Part shown: positions 1 to 6,265 of the stretch, piece after piece
How positions within the stretch are numbered: the stretch's first letter is position 1
Layout of the letters: each line of letters opens with the position of its first letter
Source: an uncultured Caulobacteraceae bacterium
GTDB taxonomy: Bacteria > Pseudomonadota > Alphaproteobacteria > Caulobacterales > Caulobacteraceae
DNA: 9,648 nucleotides
Reading direction: 5' to 3'
Assembly: GCA_946482375.1 (NCBI GenBank)
Contig: CAMLRH010000083.1
Span: forward strand, 1-9,648
Notes under the pieces: generated by a model
Database searches by the model: none
What the model was told of the DNA's origin: nothing
What the model saw: only the letters and a program-made list of their open reading frames with translations
Translations under genes and position numbers: made by a program

Positions 1-135
1 CTGGTCGGCGGTCAGCAACGACGGCTGCCCGGGATTGCGGCGCCGTCGATCGACCAGGCCGGCCGGTCCCTCGGCGTTGTAGCGCCGGAGGATGGTTCGC
101 ACCCAATTCGCGTTGTAGCCCACGAGGCGGGCCAC
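1..135 (-). mobile_element. IS630-type transposase N-terminal helix-turn-helix fragment
   Basis: Residues 249-293 of the left-edge ORF read VARLVGYNANWVRTILRRYN, then AEGPAGLVDRRRRNPGQ. The pattern of a short helix, a GY-x-x-x-W-V-R recognition helix, RRYNxxGPxGLxDRR and a following NPG is typical of the HTH_23/HTH_29 winged domain at the start of IS630/Tc1-type transposases and their relatives. The DDE catalytic domain would lie beyond the left edge, so activity cannot be judged. No terminal inverted repeat or flanking TA duplication can be identified with confidence. The right boundary near 135 is inferred only from the change in protein character. It could instead be a cellular HTH regulator of the same fold. 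Confidence 0.55.
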
Positions 136-879
136 GTCCGGATCGGCCGCGGCGACTGCCGTGCGCGAGGCGGTGACCATCAGGCGCGGCGCGGGCGCGT
201 CGGCCTGTCGGCGCGTCGCGGCGTCCTCGGCCCCGGCCAGCGCGATGGCGTCGGCGATCATGGCGTCGGTAGCGCCCGCCTGACGAGCGGCCGTCGCGGT
301 GCGGGCCAGCGCCAGGTTGCTGGCAGGATCGGCGCAGGCGGCTGCGTCGCCTTCGCAGCGGCGGACGGCCTCGCTGACGGCGCGCAGGCGGACGGCGAGA
401 TTGCTGAGCGCGGCGTCGCTTGCGGCCAGCGCCTGGACACGGCCCGCGAACTCGGCGGCCTCACGGGCGAACTCAATGGCGCCGATGTCGGGGATGGCGA
501 CTTCAGCGGGCGCCGCGCGGGCGGCCTTCACGGCGACGACGCCAAGCGTCAGGGCGGCGAACAACTCGTCGCGGAAGGCCACCGCGTCGGCTTGTTTGCG
601 GAAGAGGCCGAGCGCGTGGCCGTGGGCGGCGATATGGCGGGCGTAGCGGTCGGGGCCCCCGGCAAGCACCGGATCGGCGGCGGCGGGTTCGGCCAGCGCC
701 TTGGGGTAATCGTCGGGCAGGTCGGCGGGCACCGTCCCGGCCCAGTCGAGCCAGGCTTCGACGCGAGCGTCGCTCCAGCCCTTCGGCGCGAGCACGCCGG
801 CCAGCGAGCCCGCTGTCTCGACCGTCCGCAGCTCCACCTCGGCGGCTGGGCCGCGCGACAGACGCCGTTCAAAGCGCAT
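1..879 (-). CDS. Partial chimeric ORF: possible ribonucleotide-reductase-related N-terminal region joined to a transposase-like HTH
   Basis: The frame is open from an ATG at 879 (MRFERRLSRG...) to the left edge, 293 codons without a stop. A GGGAG ribosome binding site lies 9 nt upstream (889-893) and an in-frame TAG at 913-915 bounds the ORF. Residues 1-233 are a soluble, Ala-rich sequence without signal peptide or membrane segment. Recognisable stretches are VELRTVETAG (16-25), GWSDARVEAWLDW (34-46) and two Cys near 170-177 (RRCEGDAAAC). I tentatively relate this part to the N-terminal extension of a Caulobacterales adenosylcobalamin-dependent ribonucleotide reductase. That rests on an impression of similarity plus the NrdR-like sites upstream, and no catalytic motif is inside the window. 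From about residue 249 the sequence changes to an IS630-like winged HTH. The full protein is therefore either a fusion, a gene disrupted by an insertion, or an assembly join. The ORF is secure; the function is not. Confidence 0.6.
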   Translation of the reverse strand, partial: MRFERRLSRGPAAEVELRTVETAGSLAGVLAPKGWSDARVEAWLDWAGTVPADLPDDYPKALAEPAAADPVLAGGPDRYARHIAAHGHALGLFRKQADAVAFRDELFAALTLGVVAVKAARAAPAEVAIPDIGAIEFAREAAEFAGRVQALAASDAALSNLAVRLRAVSEAVRRCEGDAAACADPASNLALARTATAARQAGATDAMIADAIALAGAEDAATRRQADAPAPRLMVTASRTAVAAADPDVARLVGYNANWVRTILRRYNAEGPAGLVDRRRRNPGQPSLLTADQ

Positions 880-934
880 CGAATCCGACTCCCGCACACA
901 CTTTCGGGGAGGCTAGGGACGCCACAGAGTCGGG

Positions 935-982
935 GCAATAGATGTTGCGGGGGCGGAGGCATCCATCCACAACATCTGGCGC
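935..982. promoter_or_regulatory. Tandem NrdR-box-like pair
   Basis: Two 16-bp sites at 967-982 (plus strand CCACAACATCTGGCGC) and 935-950 (minus strand CCGCAACATCTATTGC) each match about 10 of 16 positions of the known NrdR consensus acaCwAtATaTwGtgt. The first has all six strongly conserved positions and the second has five. The spacer is 16 bp, so the centres are 32 bp apart, three helical turns, which is the usual arrangement of NrdR box pairs. NrdR is the ATP/dATP-sensing repressor of ribonucleotide reductase genes. The pair lies 56 bp upstream of the minus-strand start at 879. A TTGCCCC overlapping the nearer box (932-938) could be a -35 element. The sites also lie 80 bp before the NDUFA12 gene, but that gene is not a known NrdR target. 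Confidence 0.5.
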
Positions 983-1061
983 CCGCCCTTTGCTGGACGC
1001 GCCAAGGGGCAGCCGTTATGGTCCGCGCGCATTCTGACCTCGGAATTCAGGGCCTTCGCGC

Positions 1062-1457
1062 GTGTTGAAATCGCTTCTGACCTGGTGGCACGGGGCCACG
1101 CCCGGTATCCGCTTCACCATCGGCCGCCGTGGCGTCCTGATCGGCGAAGACGAGTTCGGCAACCGCTACTACGAGGCCAAGGACGCGCGTGACAGCTACG
1201 ACCGCCACAAGCGCCGCTGGGTCGTTTACAACGGCTACGCCGAAGCCTCGAAGGTGCCGCCCGACTGGCATGGCTGGCTGCACTACACCTTCGCCGAGCC
1301 GCCCACGGTCGAGCCGCTGAAGCGGCGCGCCTGGGAGAAGGAACACCGGCCGAACCTGTCGGGCACGCCGCTCGCCTGGCGTCCGAAGGGCTCGCTGGCC
1401 CGCACCGGTGAGCGTCCGCCCGCCACCGGCGACTATGAAGCCTGGACGCCGGAGTAG
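1062..1457 (+). CDS. NADH:ubiquinone oxidoreductase accessory subunit, NDUFA12 family
   Basis: This 131-residue protein matches the NDUFA12 (B17.2) family, a supernumerary subunit of respiratory complex I found in mitochondria and alphaproteobacteria, which sits on the membrane-proximal part of the peripheral arm. Family features seen are LLTWWHGATPGIRFTIGRRG (5-24), GEDEFGNRYYE (28-38), RRWVVYNG (51-58), and PPDWHGWLHYT (66-76) followed by the Pro-rich tail with HRPNLSGTP. The length is normal for bacterial members. There is no signal peptide or membrane span, as expected. The start is a GTG at 1062 with only a weak AGG upstream; TTG at 1065 is the next option. It is followed after 5 nt by the DUF2155 gene, so the two are probably cotranscribed. 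The nuo operon itself is not here, which is usual for this subunit. Confidence 0.9.
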   Translation: MLKSLLTWWHGATPGIRFTIGRRGVLIGEDEFGNRYYEAKDARDSYDRHKRRWVVYNGYAEASKVPPDWHGWLHYTFAEPPTVEPLKRRAWEKEHRPNLSGTPLAWRPKGSLARTGERPPATGDYEAWTPE

Positions 1458-1462
1458 GGCGC

Positions 1463-2023
1463 ATGAGGCGCCTCAGCATCGCGGCCGTGGCGCTACTCGC
1501 GGGCCTGGCGGTCGCCGGGCCGATGGCCGCACAGGATGCGCCGACGCCCGAGCCGATCCCGACGCTGCCCAAGGCGCCGATCCCCTATAACCAGCTTCGT
1601 CCCAAGGGGCCGCCCGCCCCGAAGGTCGTCCCGGTCGAGGAGAAGGAGCCGGAGAAGCCGGTCGCCGCCCCGAAGCGGGCGCGGGCCCAGGCCGCCATCC
1701 TGCAAGCGCTGGACAAGGTGACGGCCGAGACCATCCGCTTCGAAGCCCCGATCGGCCAGCCGGTCCGCTACAAGAGCCTCGTCTTCACCGTCCGCGCCTG
1801 CGAGACCTCGGCGCCCGACGAGCTGGCCCCGGAATCGGTGGCCTACGTCACGGTCGATTCCGAGGCCCGGCAGCAGGCCGGTCGCCGCAAGCGGCCTTCG
1901 CGGCAGATTTTCCGCGGCTGGATGTACGCCTCGACGCCCAGCATCAACCCGCTGGAACACCCGGCCTACGACGCCTGGCTGATCGCCTGCAGGACCGCCG
2001 CGCCGTCCCCGGCGAACCGGTAG
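1463..2023 (+). CDS. DUF2155 secreted protein
   Basis: The protein has 186 residues. Residues 1-24 form a Sec signal peptide (MRRL, then a hydrophobic Ala/Leu core, ending around MAAQ-D), so the mature protein is probably periplasmic. A Pro/Lys/Glu-rich linker (about 26-72) leads to the conserved DUF2155 domain, about 90-176. This contains [13 protein letters not shown] and the family signature starting at FRGWMYAS (150-157) and ending at YDAWLIAC (169-176). Cys113 and Cys176 are the only cysteines and could form a disulfide. The function of the family is unknown. In many alphaproteobacteria it sits between the NDUFA12 gene and aat, as here. ATG 1463 has GGAG at 1451-1454 inside the end of the upstream gene. 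The last 19 codons overlap the convergent aat gene. Confidence 0.88.
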   Translation: MRRLSIAAVALLAGLAVAGPMAAQDAPTPEPIPTLPKAPIPYNQLRPKGPPAPKVVPVEEKEPEKPVAAPKRARAQAAILQALDKVTAETIRFEAPIGQPVRYKSLVFTVRACETSAPDELAPESVAYVTVDSEARQQAGRRKRPSRQIFRGWMYASTPSINPLEHPAYDAWLIACRTAAPSPANR

Positions 2024-2619
2024 AAGTCGGCCTCCACCTTCAGCGCCAGGGCAAGCCGGCGACGATACTCCGTGCGGGCGATTTCGCGCGCGCCGAACTG
2101 GGCCAGGTGCTCGGTCATGAACTGGGCGTCAAGCAGCCGGTAGCCGCCGACGATCAGCCGCGCCGCCAGGTGGCAGAGCGCCACCTTGCTGGCGTCGCGC
2201 GTCGCCGAAAACATGCTCTCGCCGAAAAAGGCGCCCTGTAGCGCCACGCCATAGAGGCCGCCGACCAGTTCGCCGTCCTCCCAGCACTCGACGCTGTGGG
2301 CGACGCCGGTCTTGTAGAGTTCGCAGTAGAGCTGCTGGATCGGCCGGTTGATCCAGGTCTCCGGCCGTTCACGCCGCTCGGCGGCGCAATGCTCGACCAC
2401 CGTTTCGAAAGCCGTGTCGATCTTGATGGCGAAGCGGTTGGCGCGGACAGTCCGGGCCAGCCGACGCGGAATGTGGAACCGCTCCAGCGGCAGGATGCCC
2501 CGCCGTTCCGGGTCGATGAGGAAGATGCGGGCGTCGTCACGGGCGTCCGCCATCGGGAAGACGCCCTGCCGGTAGCAGGCGATCAGGTCCTGGACGTCGA
2601 AGCCGTCGTCCCGCGCCAC
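1966..2619 (-). CDS. aat: Leucyl/phenylalanyl-tRNA--protein transferase
   Basis: Aat transfers Leu or Phe from aminoacyl-tRNA to the N-terminus of proteins starting with Lys or Arg, creating an N-degron for ClpS/ClpAP in the cytoplasm. The 217-residue product shows the family landmarks YRQGVFPM (16-23), the [11 protein letters not shown] stretch where gammaproteobacterial forms have a WxxPxxR motif, the core [19 protein letters not shown], and [15 protein letters not shown]. Length and layout are those of alphaproteobacterial Aat. The start is GTG at 2619, with AGGGA about 8 nt upstream inside the end of accC and no in-frame ATG nearby. The gap to the accC stop is 4 nt, so it is the last gene of the aroQ-accB-accC-aat operon. 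Its C-terminal codons ([16 protein letters not shown] region) overlap the opposite-strand DUF2155 gene by 58 bp, and there is no room for a terminator between them. Confidence 0.95.
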   Translation of the reverse strand: MARDDGFDVQDLIACYRQGVFPMADARDDARIFLIDPERRGILPLERFHIPRRLARTVRANRFAIKIDTAFETVVEHCAAERRERPETWINRPIQQLYCELYKTGVAHSVECWEDGELVGGLYGVALQGAFFGESMFSATRDASKVALCHLAARLIVGGYRLLDAQFMTEHLAQFGAREIARTEYRRRLALALKVEADFYRFAGDGAAVLQAISQAS

Positions 2620-2623
2620 CCCA

Positions 2624-3967
2624 TCATCCCTGCGCCTTGATCCACTGTTCGAGCCAGTGGATGTGGTAGTCGCCCTTGATGATCTCCGGCTCCAGCAGAA
2701 GTTCCTGGAAGAGCGGGATGGTCGTCTCGATGCCGCCCACCACCATTTCGGCCAGACACCGGCAGGTGCGCGCGATGCACTCCTCGCGGTCGCGGCCGTG
2801 CACGATCAGCTTGCCCGCCAGGCTGTCGTAGTAAGGGGGGATCGAATAGCCGGCGTAGAGGGCTGAATCGAGCCGCACGCCGAGCCCCCCCGGCGCATGG
2901 AAGTCGGTGATCAGTCCCGGTGACGGCGTAAAGGTCTTCGGGTTCTCTGCATTGATCCGGCACTCGATGGCATGACCTTCGAAAATGACCTCGTCCTGTT
3001 TGAAAGAGAGCGGCAGGCCGGCGGCGATGCGGATCTGTTCGCGCACGAGGTCGATGCCGGTGATCATTTCGGTGACCGGGTGCTCGACCTGCAGGCGGGT
3101 ATTCATCTCGATGAAGAAGAACTCGCCGTCCTCGTACAGGAACTCGATGGTGCCGACGCCGAGGTAGCCGATGGACTTCACCGCATCGACCACCACCTTG
3201 CCGATCTTCTTGCGCGTGGCGGCGTCGATAACCGGGGAGGGGGCCTCCTCGAGCACCTTCTGGTGGCGGCGCTGCAGCGAGCAGTCGCGTTCGCCGAGGT
3301 GGACGACGTTGCCGAAGCTGTCGGCGATGACCTGCAGCTCGATGTGGCGCGGCTTCTGGAGGTAGCGTTCCATGTAGACGGCGTCATCGCCAAAGGCCGC
3401 CTTGGCCTCGCCCTGGGCGGTGGCCAGCGCCTCGGCGAGGTCGTCGGCGGTCTGGGCGACCTTCATGCCGCGCCCGCCGCCGCCGGCAGCAGCCTTGATG
3501 AGGACCGGGTAGCCGATCTCCTCGGCGGCCGCGAAAGCTTCTTCCTCGGTCTGGAGCGCCCCTTCGGAGCCGGGCACCACCGGGATGCCCGCGTCCTTCA
3601 CCGCCTGCTTGGCGGTGATCTTGTCGCCCATCATGCGGATGTGTTCGGGCTTGGGCCCGATGAAGGTGAAGCCGTGCGCCTCTACGATCTCGGCGAAGCG
3701 GGCGTTCTCCGAAAGGAAGCCGTAACCGGGATGGATGGCGTTGGCGCCGGTGATCTCGCCGGCGGCGATGATGGCCGGGATGTTGAGATAGCTCTTGGCG
3801 GCGGGGGCGGGGCCGATGCAGACGCTTTCGTCCGCCAGCCGCACCCACATGGCGCCGGCGTCGGCTTCGGAGTGCACGGCGACGGTGGAGATGCCCATCT
3901 CCTTGCACGCGCGGTGGACCCGCAGGGCGATCTCGCCGCGGTTGGCGATAAGAATCTTCTCGAACAC
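2624..3967 (-). CDS. accC: Acetyl-CoA carboxylase, biotin carboxylase subunit
   Basis: AccC carries out the ATP-dependent carboxylation of biotin on AccB, the first half-reaction of acetyl-CoA carboxylase, giving malonyl-CoA for fatty acid synthesis. The 447-residue length is standard for the free-standing bacterial subunit. The N-terminal Rossmann-like domain starts [13 protein letters not shown] and includes [10 protein letters not shown] (79-88). The ATP-grasp domain has the glycine-rich loop GGGGRGMK (162-169), [12 protein letters not shown] (226-237) and the metal/catalytic segment [14 protein letters not shown] (287-300). The C-terminal domain follows. All expected active-site residues are present. 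The start is GTG at 3967, 5 nt after the accB stop, with CCGCC between and no clear Shine-Dalgarno, so translational coupling to accB is likely. AccA and AccD are not in the window, as usual. Confidence 0.98.
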   Translation of the reverse strand: MFEKILIANRGEIALRVHRACKEMGISTVAVHSEADAGAMWVRLADESVCIGPAPAAKSYLNIPAIIAAGEITGANAIHPGYGFLSENARFAEIVEAHGFTFIGPKPEHIRMMGDKITAKQAVKDAGIPVVPGSEGALQTEEEAFAAAEEIGYPVLIKAAAGGGGRGMKVAQTADDLAEALATAQGEAKAAFGDDAVYMERYLQKPRHIELQVIADSFGNVVHLGERDCSLQRRHQKVLEEAPSPVIDAATRKKIGKVVVDAVKSIGYLGVGTIEFLYEDGEFFFIEMNTRLQVEHPVTEMITGIDLVREQIRIAAGLPLSFKQDEVIFEGHAIECRINAENPKTFTPSPGLITDFHAPGGLGVRLDSALYAGYSIPPYYDSLAGKLIVHGRDREECIARTCRCLAEMVVGGIETTIPLFQELLLEPEIIKGDYHIHWLEQWIKAQG

Positions 3968-3972
3968 GGCGG

Positions 3973-4482
3973 CTACTCGATGACGACGAGCGGCTCGCCG
4001 AACTCGACGGGCTGGGCGTCGGCCACCAGGATCTCCACGATCTTGCCTGAGCGCGGGGCCGGGATCGGGTTCATGGTCTTCATCGCCTCGACGATGAGCA
4101 GGGTCTGGCCTTCGGACACCTGCGCGCCGACGCGGATGAAAGGCTCGGCGCCGGGCTGCGGCTGCAGATAGACGGTGCCGACCATCGGTGAGTTGACGAC
4201 GTCGCCGGCATACTCGGCGGCCGGCGCCGCGAGGGGCGCGGCCGCGGCCGCCAAAGCGACGGGCCCGGTCGCGGCCGGAGCAGCCACGGCGGGCGCCAGC
4301 GCCACGGGAGCAGCGACTGTCAGTTCACGAGCGACACGAATCCGCAGGTCGCCGCGCTCTACCTCAATCTCGGTGAGCCCGGTTTCCTTCAGGATGGCGG
4401 CCAGTTTGCGCACCAGCCGGGTGTCGATGGCTCTCGCGTCGGGGGAATCCGCGGGGGCCGAGTCATTGGACATGGAAGCCAT
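3973..4482 (-). CDS. accB: Acetyl-CoA carboxylase, biotin carboxyl carrier protein
   Basis: AccB carries biotin between biotin carboxylase and the carboxyltransferase AccAD. The product has 169 residues. The N-terminal region (about 17-52, with [20 protein letters not shown]) is the conserved helper segment. A flexible Ala/Pro-rich linker (about 53-90) comes next. The lipoyl/biotinyl domain has SPMVGTVY (98-105) and the biotinylation motif EAMKTM (132-137), with Lys135 as the expected biotin attachment site. The linker is unusually Ala-rich but of normal length. The start is uncertain: ATG 4482 has AAAGG only 2 nt upstream, whereas ATG 4473 (MSNDSAP) has the same AAAGG 11 nt upstream. The aroQ stop is 9 nt from ATG 4482, and accC follows after 5 nt. 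Confidence 0.97.
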   Translation of the reverse strand: MASMSNDSAPADSPDARAIDTRLVRKLAAILKETGLTEIEVERGDLRIRVARELTVAAPVALAPAVAAPAATGPVALAAAAAPLAAPAAEYAGDVVNSPMVGTVYLQPQPGAEPFIRVGAQVSEGQTLLIVEAMKTMNPIPAPRSGKIVEILVADAQPVEFGEPLVVIE

Positions 4483-4491
4483 AACCTTTGT

Positions 4492-4941
4492 TCAGGCAGG
4501 GGAGTTCGCGGCGAGGCCCGCCGCGGCCTCGACCGCCAGTTCATAGCTCGTCGGTCCGAAGCCGGAAACGACGCCGGTGGCGACAAGCGAGACGTAAGTC
4601 TTGTGCCGGAAGTCTTCCCGGGCGGCCGGGTTGGAAAGGTGGCACTCGACGATCGGAATGCTCAGGGTCTTGAGCGCATCGAGCAGGGCGACCGAGGTGT
4701 GGCCGTAGCCCGCCGGGTTTATGACCAGCGCGCGGCCCTTCTCGCGGGCTTCCTGCACCCAGTCGATCAGCTCGCCCTCGTGGTTGGTCTGGCGGAAGAC
4801 GACGGTGAGCCCCTTGCTCCTGGCCCTCGATTCGCAGCGCCCCTGGATATCGGCCAGGGTGTCGCGGCCGTAAATCTCGGGCTCGCGGACGCCAAGAAGG
4901 TTGAGGTTGGGCCCGCTCAGCACATAGATCGGTTTCGACAT
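4492..4941 (-). CDS. aroQ: 3-dehydroquinate dehydratase, type II
   Basis: AroQ converts 3-dehydroquinate to 3-dehydroshikimate in the shikimate pathway, working as a dodecamer of small flavodoxin-fold subunits. The 149-residue length fits the type II family. Visible signatures are SGPNLNLLG (9-17), REPEIYG with Arg19 and the catalytic Tyr24, [12 protein letters not shown] (50-61), [16 protein letters not shown] (74-89) with Asn75 and His81, and [18 protein letters not shown] (99-116) with the active-site Glu99, His101 and Arg108. NPAGYGHTS differs slightly from the common NPAAYTHTS but keeps the key residues. ATG 4941 is chosen over the upstream in-frame start at 4995, because the family begins just before YVLSGPN and an AGGGG lies 4 nt upstream (4946-4950). 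It is the first gene of the operon with accB, accC and aat. Confidence 0.97.
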   Translation of the reverse strand: MSKPIYVLSGPNLNLLGVREPEIYGRDTLADIQGRCESRARSKGLTVVFRQTNHEGELIDWVQEAREKGRALVINPAGYGHTSVALLDALKTLSIPIVECHLSNPAAREDFRHKTYVSLVATGVVSGFGPTSYELAVEAAAGLAANSPA

Positions 4942-4945
4942 TCGG

Positions 4946-4950
4946 CCCCT
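4946..4950 (-). promoter_or_regulatory. Ribosome binding site deciding the aroQ start
   Basis: AGGGG on the minus strand, 4 nt before ATG 4941. It supports the short start over the ATG at 4995, which would add 18 non-conserved residues. Confidence 0.6.
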
Positions 4951-4970
4951 GCCGCCCGGTTCGGGCGTCT

Positions 4971-4997
4971 TGTATAGCCCGGCGCGCGGGGTCACAA
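4971..4997 (-). promoter_or_regulatory. Probable promoter of the aroQ-accB-accC-aat operon
   Basis: In the 69-bp divergent gap, the minus strand carries TTGTGAC (4991-4997) and GCTATACA (4971-4978) separated by 12 nt. This resembles the Caulobacter housekeeping consensus TTGaCgS, 10-14 nt, GCtANAWC; the -10-like element matches its first six positions. The -10-like element ends 29 nt before the aroQ ATG. No second convincing promoter for the plus-strand thiS was found in the same gap. Confidence 0.5.
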
Positions 4998-5010
4998 GCG
5001 CGGGAGAGAG

Positions 5011-5211
5011 ATGCGCATTTCAGTGAACGGCGAAGAACGGGTGTTTAACGGTGTGGCGGATGTCGCCGCGCTGGTGGCCGAACTCGGCCTCGACCCGCGC
5101 AAGGTCGCCGTCGAACGCAACCTCGAGATCGTGCCGCGCTCGACCTATGCGGCCACCGCTCTGGCCGACGGCGACCGCATCGAGATCGTGACGTTTATCG
5201 GCGGGGGGTGA
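5011..5211 (+). CDS. thiS: Sulfur carrier protein ThiS
   Basis: ThiS is a ubiquitin-like small protein whose C-terminal glycine is activated by ThiF and loaded as a thiocarboxylate. It then donates sulfur to ThiG for the thiazole ring of thiamine. The 66-residue product has the beta-grasp pattern: [10 protein letters not shown] start, helix around [27 protein letters not shown], then [14 protein letters not shown] with the obligatory C-terminal Gly-Gly. The length is typical. ATG 5011 follows a good GGGAGAGAG Shine-Dalgarno. It is divergent from aroQ and codirectional with thiG, but the spacer to thiG is unusually long for a thiS-thiG pair and is filled with repeat DNA. No thiO, thiE or thiF is in the window. 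Confidence 0.95.
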   Translation: MRISVNGEERVFNGVADVAALVAELGLDPRKVAVERNLEIVPRSTYAATALADGDRIEIVTFIGGG

Positions 5212-5470
5212 GAGTCTCCACGCTCCCATCTTTTCCAGCCCCGAGCGGATAACTCTCCATTCGTCATCCCGGACGGCCCGCAGGGACGATCCGGGACCCA
5301 GAGGCCGCAGCTGTGACTCCTGGGTCCCGGCTCTCCGCGCTGCGCGCTACGGCCGGGATGACGGTGAAGTATGACTGGACGAGATCAGAGGCGGATAACT
5401 CGTCCCGAGAGTCTCCATTCAGGGCTCGAATGTCTCGCCTTGATATGTCTCCACTTTCCTCGCATCTGCT
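5212..5470 (+). other. thiS-thiG spacer with duplicated short words
   Basis: This 259-bp non-coding stretch contains a palindromic element (annotated separately) flanked by direct repeats. GCGGATAACT occurs at 5245-5254 and 5391-5400, TCTCCATTC at 5254-5262 and 5412-5420, GAGAGTCTCCA at 5210-5220 and 5407-5417, and GTCTCCA a third time at 5447-5453. The flanks are less GC-rich than the neighbouring genes. The pattern suggests that a short segment was duplicated around, or by, insertion of the palindromic element. No convincing promoter, riboswitch or small ORF was seen. Confidence 0.6.
5262..5363. repeat. Palindromic interspersed (REP/BIME-like) element
   Basis: Outer arms CGTCATCCCGG (5262-5272) and CCGGGATGACG (5353-5363) are perfect 11-bp inverted repeats. 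Inside them, CCGGGACCCAG (5291-5301) and CTGGGTCCCGG (5320-5330) are a second perfect 11-bp pair. Each half also has TCCCGG and CCGGGA at its ends, so the 102-bp unit can fold as one long stem or two side-by-side hairpins. Sequences of the type TCATCCCGG...CTGGGTCCCGG are, from general knowledge, common dispersed intergenic repeats in alphaproteobacteria. There is only one copy in this window, so dispersal is inferred. Placed between thiS and thiG, it could act as an attenuator or RNA-stabilising hairpin. Confidence 0.75.
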
Positions 5471-5488
5471 GTGTGCATGAATGCACAC
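5471..5488. repeat. Perfect palindrome over the thiG start codon
   Basis: GTGTGCAT (5471-5478), a 2-nt centre GA, then ATGCACAC (5481-5488) form an 8+8 bp perfect inverted repeat. Both possible thiG start codons (GTG 5471 and ATG 5477) lie inside it. It may be an operator for a dimeric regulator or a small mRNA hairpin. Chance cannot be excluded. Confidence 0.55.
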
Positions 5489-6265
5489 GCCCAGCCCGAA
5501 GACTCCTGGACCGTCGCCGGACGCACCTTCCGGTCGCGGCTGATCGTGGGGACGGGGAAGTACAAGGACTACGCGACCAACGCCGCAGCCGCCGAGGCGG
5601 CGGGGGCGGAGATCGTCACGGTGGCGGTGCGGCGGGTGAACCTGTCGGACCCGAGCCAGCCGCTGCTGATGGACTATGTGAAACCCGACCGCTTCACCTA
5701 CCTGCCGAACACGGCGGGCTGCTTCACGGGTGAGGAGGCGGTGCGGACGCTGCGGTTGGCGCGGGAGGCGGGCGGCTGGGACCTCGTGAAGCTGGAGGTG
5801 CTCTCCGACCCCAAGACCCTCTATCCGGACATGGAAGAGACGCTGCGGGCGCTGAAGCTGCTCGTCGCCGAGGGGTTCTCGGTGATGGTCTATTGCTCGG
5901 ACGATCCGGTCTATGCGCGCAAGCTGGAGGAGGCGGGGGCGGCGGCCATCATGCCGCTGGGCGCGCCGATCGGCTCGGGGCTCGGCATCCAGAACAAGGT
6001 CAATATCCGCCTGATCGTCGAGGCGGCAGGCGTGCCGGTGCTGGTCGACGCGGGGGTTGGCACGGCCTCGGACGCCACCGAGGCGATGGAGCTCGGCTGC
6101 GAGGGGGTGCTGATGAACACCGCCATCGCCGAGGCCAAGGACCCGATCAGGATGGCGCGGGCCATGAAGCACGCGGTTATCGCGGGGCGGGAAGCCTATC
6201 TGGCCGGACGGATGCAGAAGCGGCTCTACGCCGATCCGTCGTCGCCGCTGGCGGGGCTGATCTAG
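5477..6265 (+). CDS. thiG: Thiazole synthase ThiG
   Basis: ThiG condenses 1-deoxy-D-xylulose 5-phosphate, dehydroglycine and the sulfur of ThiS thiocarboxylate to form the thiazole phosphate of thiamine. It is a cytoplasmic (beta-alpha)8 barrel. From ATG 5477 the product has 262 residues. Landmarks are [12 protein letters not shown] (21-32), VAVRRVNL (49-56), YLPNTAGC (75-82), DLVKLEVL (102-109) with the Schiff-base Lys105, [15 protein letters not shown] (159-173) and [11 protein letters not shown] (190-200). All are intact and the length is normal. The start could also be the in-frame GTG 5471, two codons upstream. Neither has a recognisable Shine-Dalgarno, and both lie in a perfect palindrome. 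The TAG stop shares the tetranucleotide CTAG with the stop of the convergent DsbA-like gene. Confidence 0.96.
   Translation: MNAHAQPEDSWTVAGRTFRSRLIVGTGKYKDYATNAAAAEAAGAEIVTVAVRRVNLSDPSQPLLMDYVKPDRFTYLPNTAGCFTGEEAVRTLRLAREAGGWDLVKLEVLSDPKTLYPDMEETLRALKLLVAEGFSVMVYCSDDPVYARKLEEAGAAAIMPLGAPIGSGLGIQNKVNIRLIVEAAGVPVLVDAGVGTASDATEAMELGCEGVLMNTAIAEAKDPIRMARAMKHAVIAGREAYLAGRMQKRLYADPSSPLAGLI

Noticed and set aside
549..962. 137-codon minus-strand frame near the left edge
   Set aside because: It is a shadow frame of the ORF starting at 879, which has the better start, RBS and coding pattern.
940..977. Inverted repeat AGATGTTGCGG/CCACAACATCT as a transcription terminator
   Set aside because: It has a 16-nt loop and no T-tract on either side, and it lies upstream of both genes. 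A protein-binding pair explains it better.
880..1061. Cobalamin riboswitch before the possible ribonucleotide reductase gene
   Set aside because: No B12-box-like sequence or multi-helix fold was recognised. The leader is short and its main structure is the pair of NrdR-like sites.
2972..4171. 399-codon plus-strand open frame opposite accC and accB
   Set aside because: It is antisense to two fully intact conserved genes and has an amino acid mix typical of high-GC shadow frames (Asp/Gly/Leu/Val-rich, no motif).
5243..5253. GAGCGGATAAC, identical to the core of the lac operator
   Set aside because: It is a short chance match outside the enteric bacteria, with no symmetric half and no lac-type gene nearby. 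The word is better explained as part of the duplicated flank.
5212..5470. TPP riboswitch before thiG
   Set aside because: The conserved CUGAGA and ACCUGAUC-type segments of the thiamine riboswitch are absent. The structure here comes from the palindromic repeat.
5264..6172. 302-codon minus-strand frame opposite thiG and the repeat element
   Set aside because: Its end is a translation of the palindromic repeat (VIPAVAR, SRDPG), a common artefact, and the rest is antisense to thiG.
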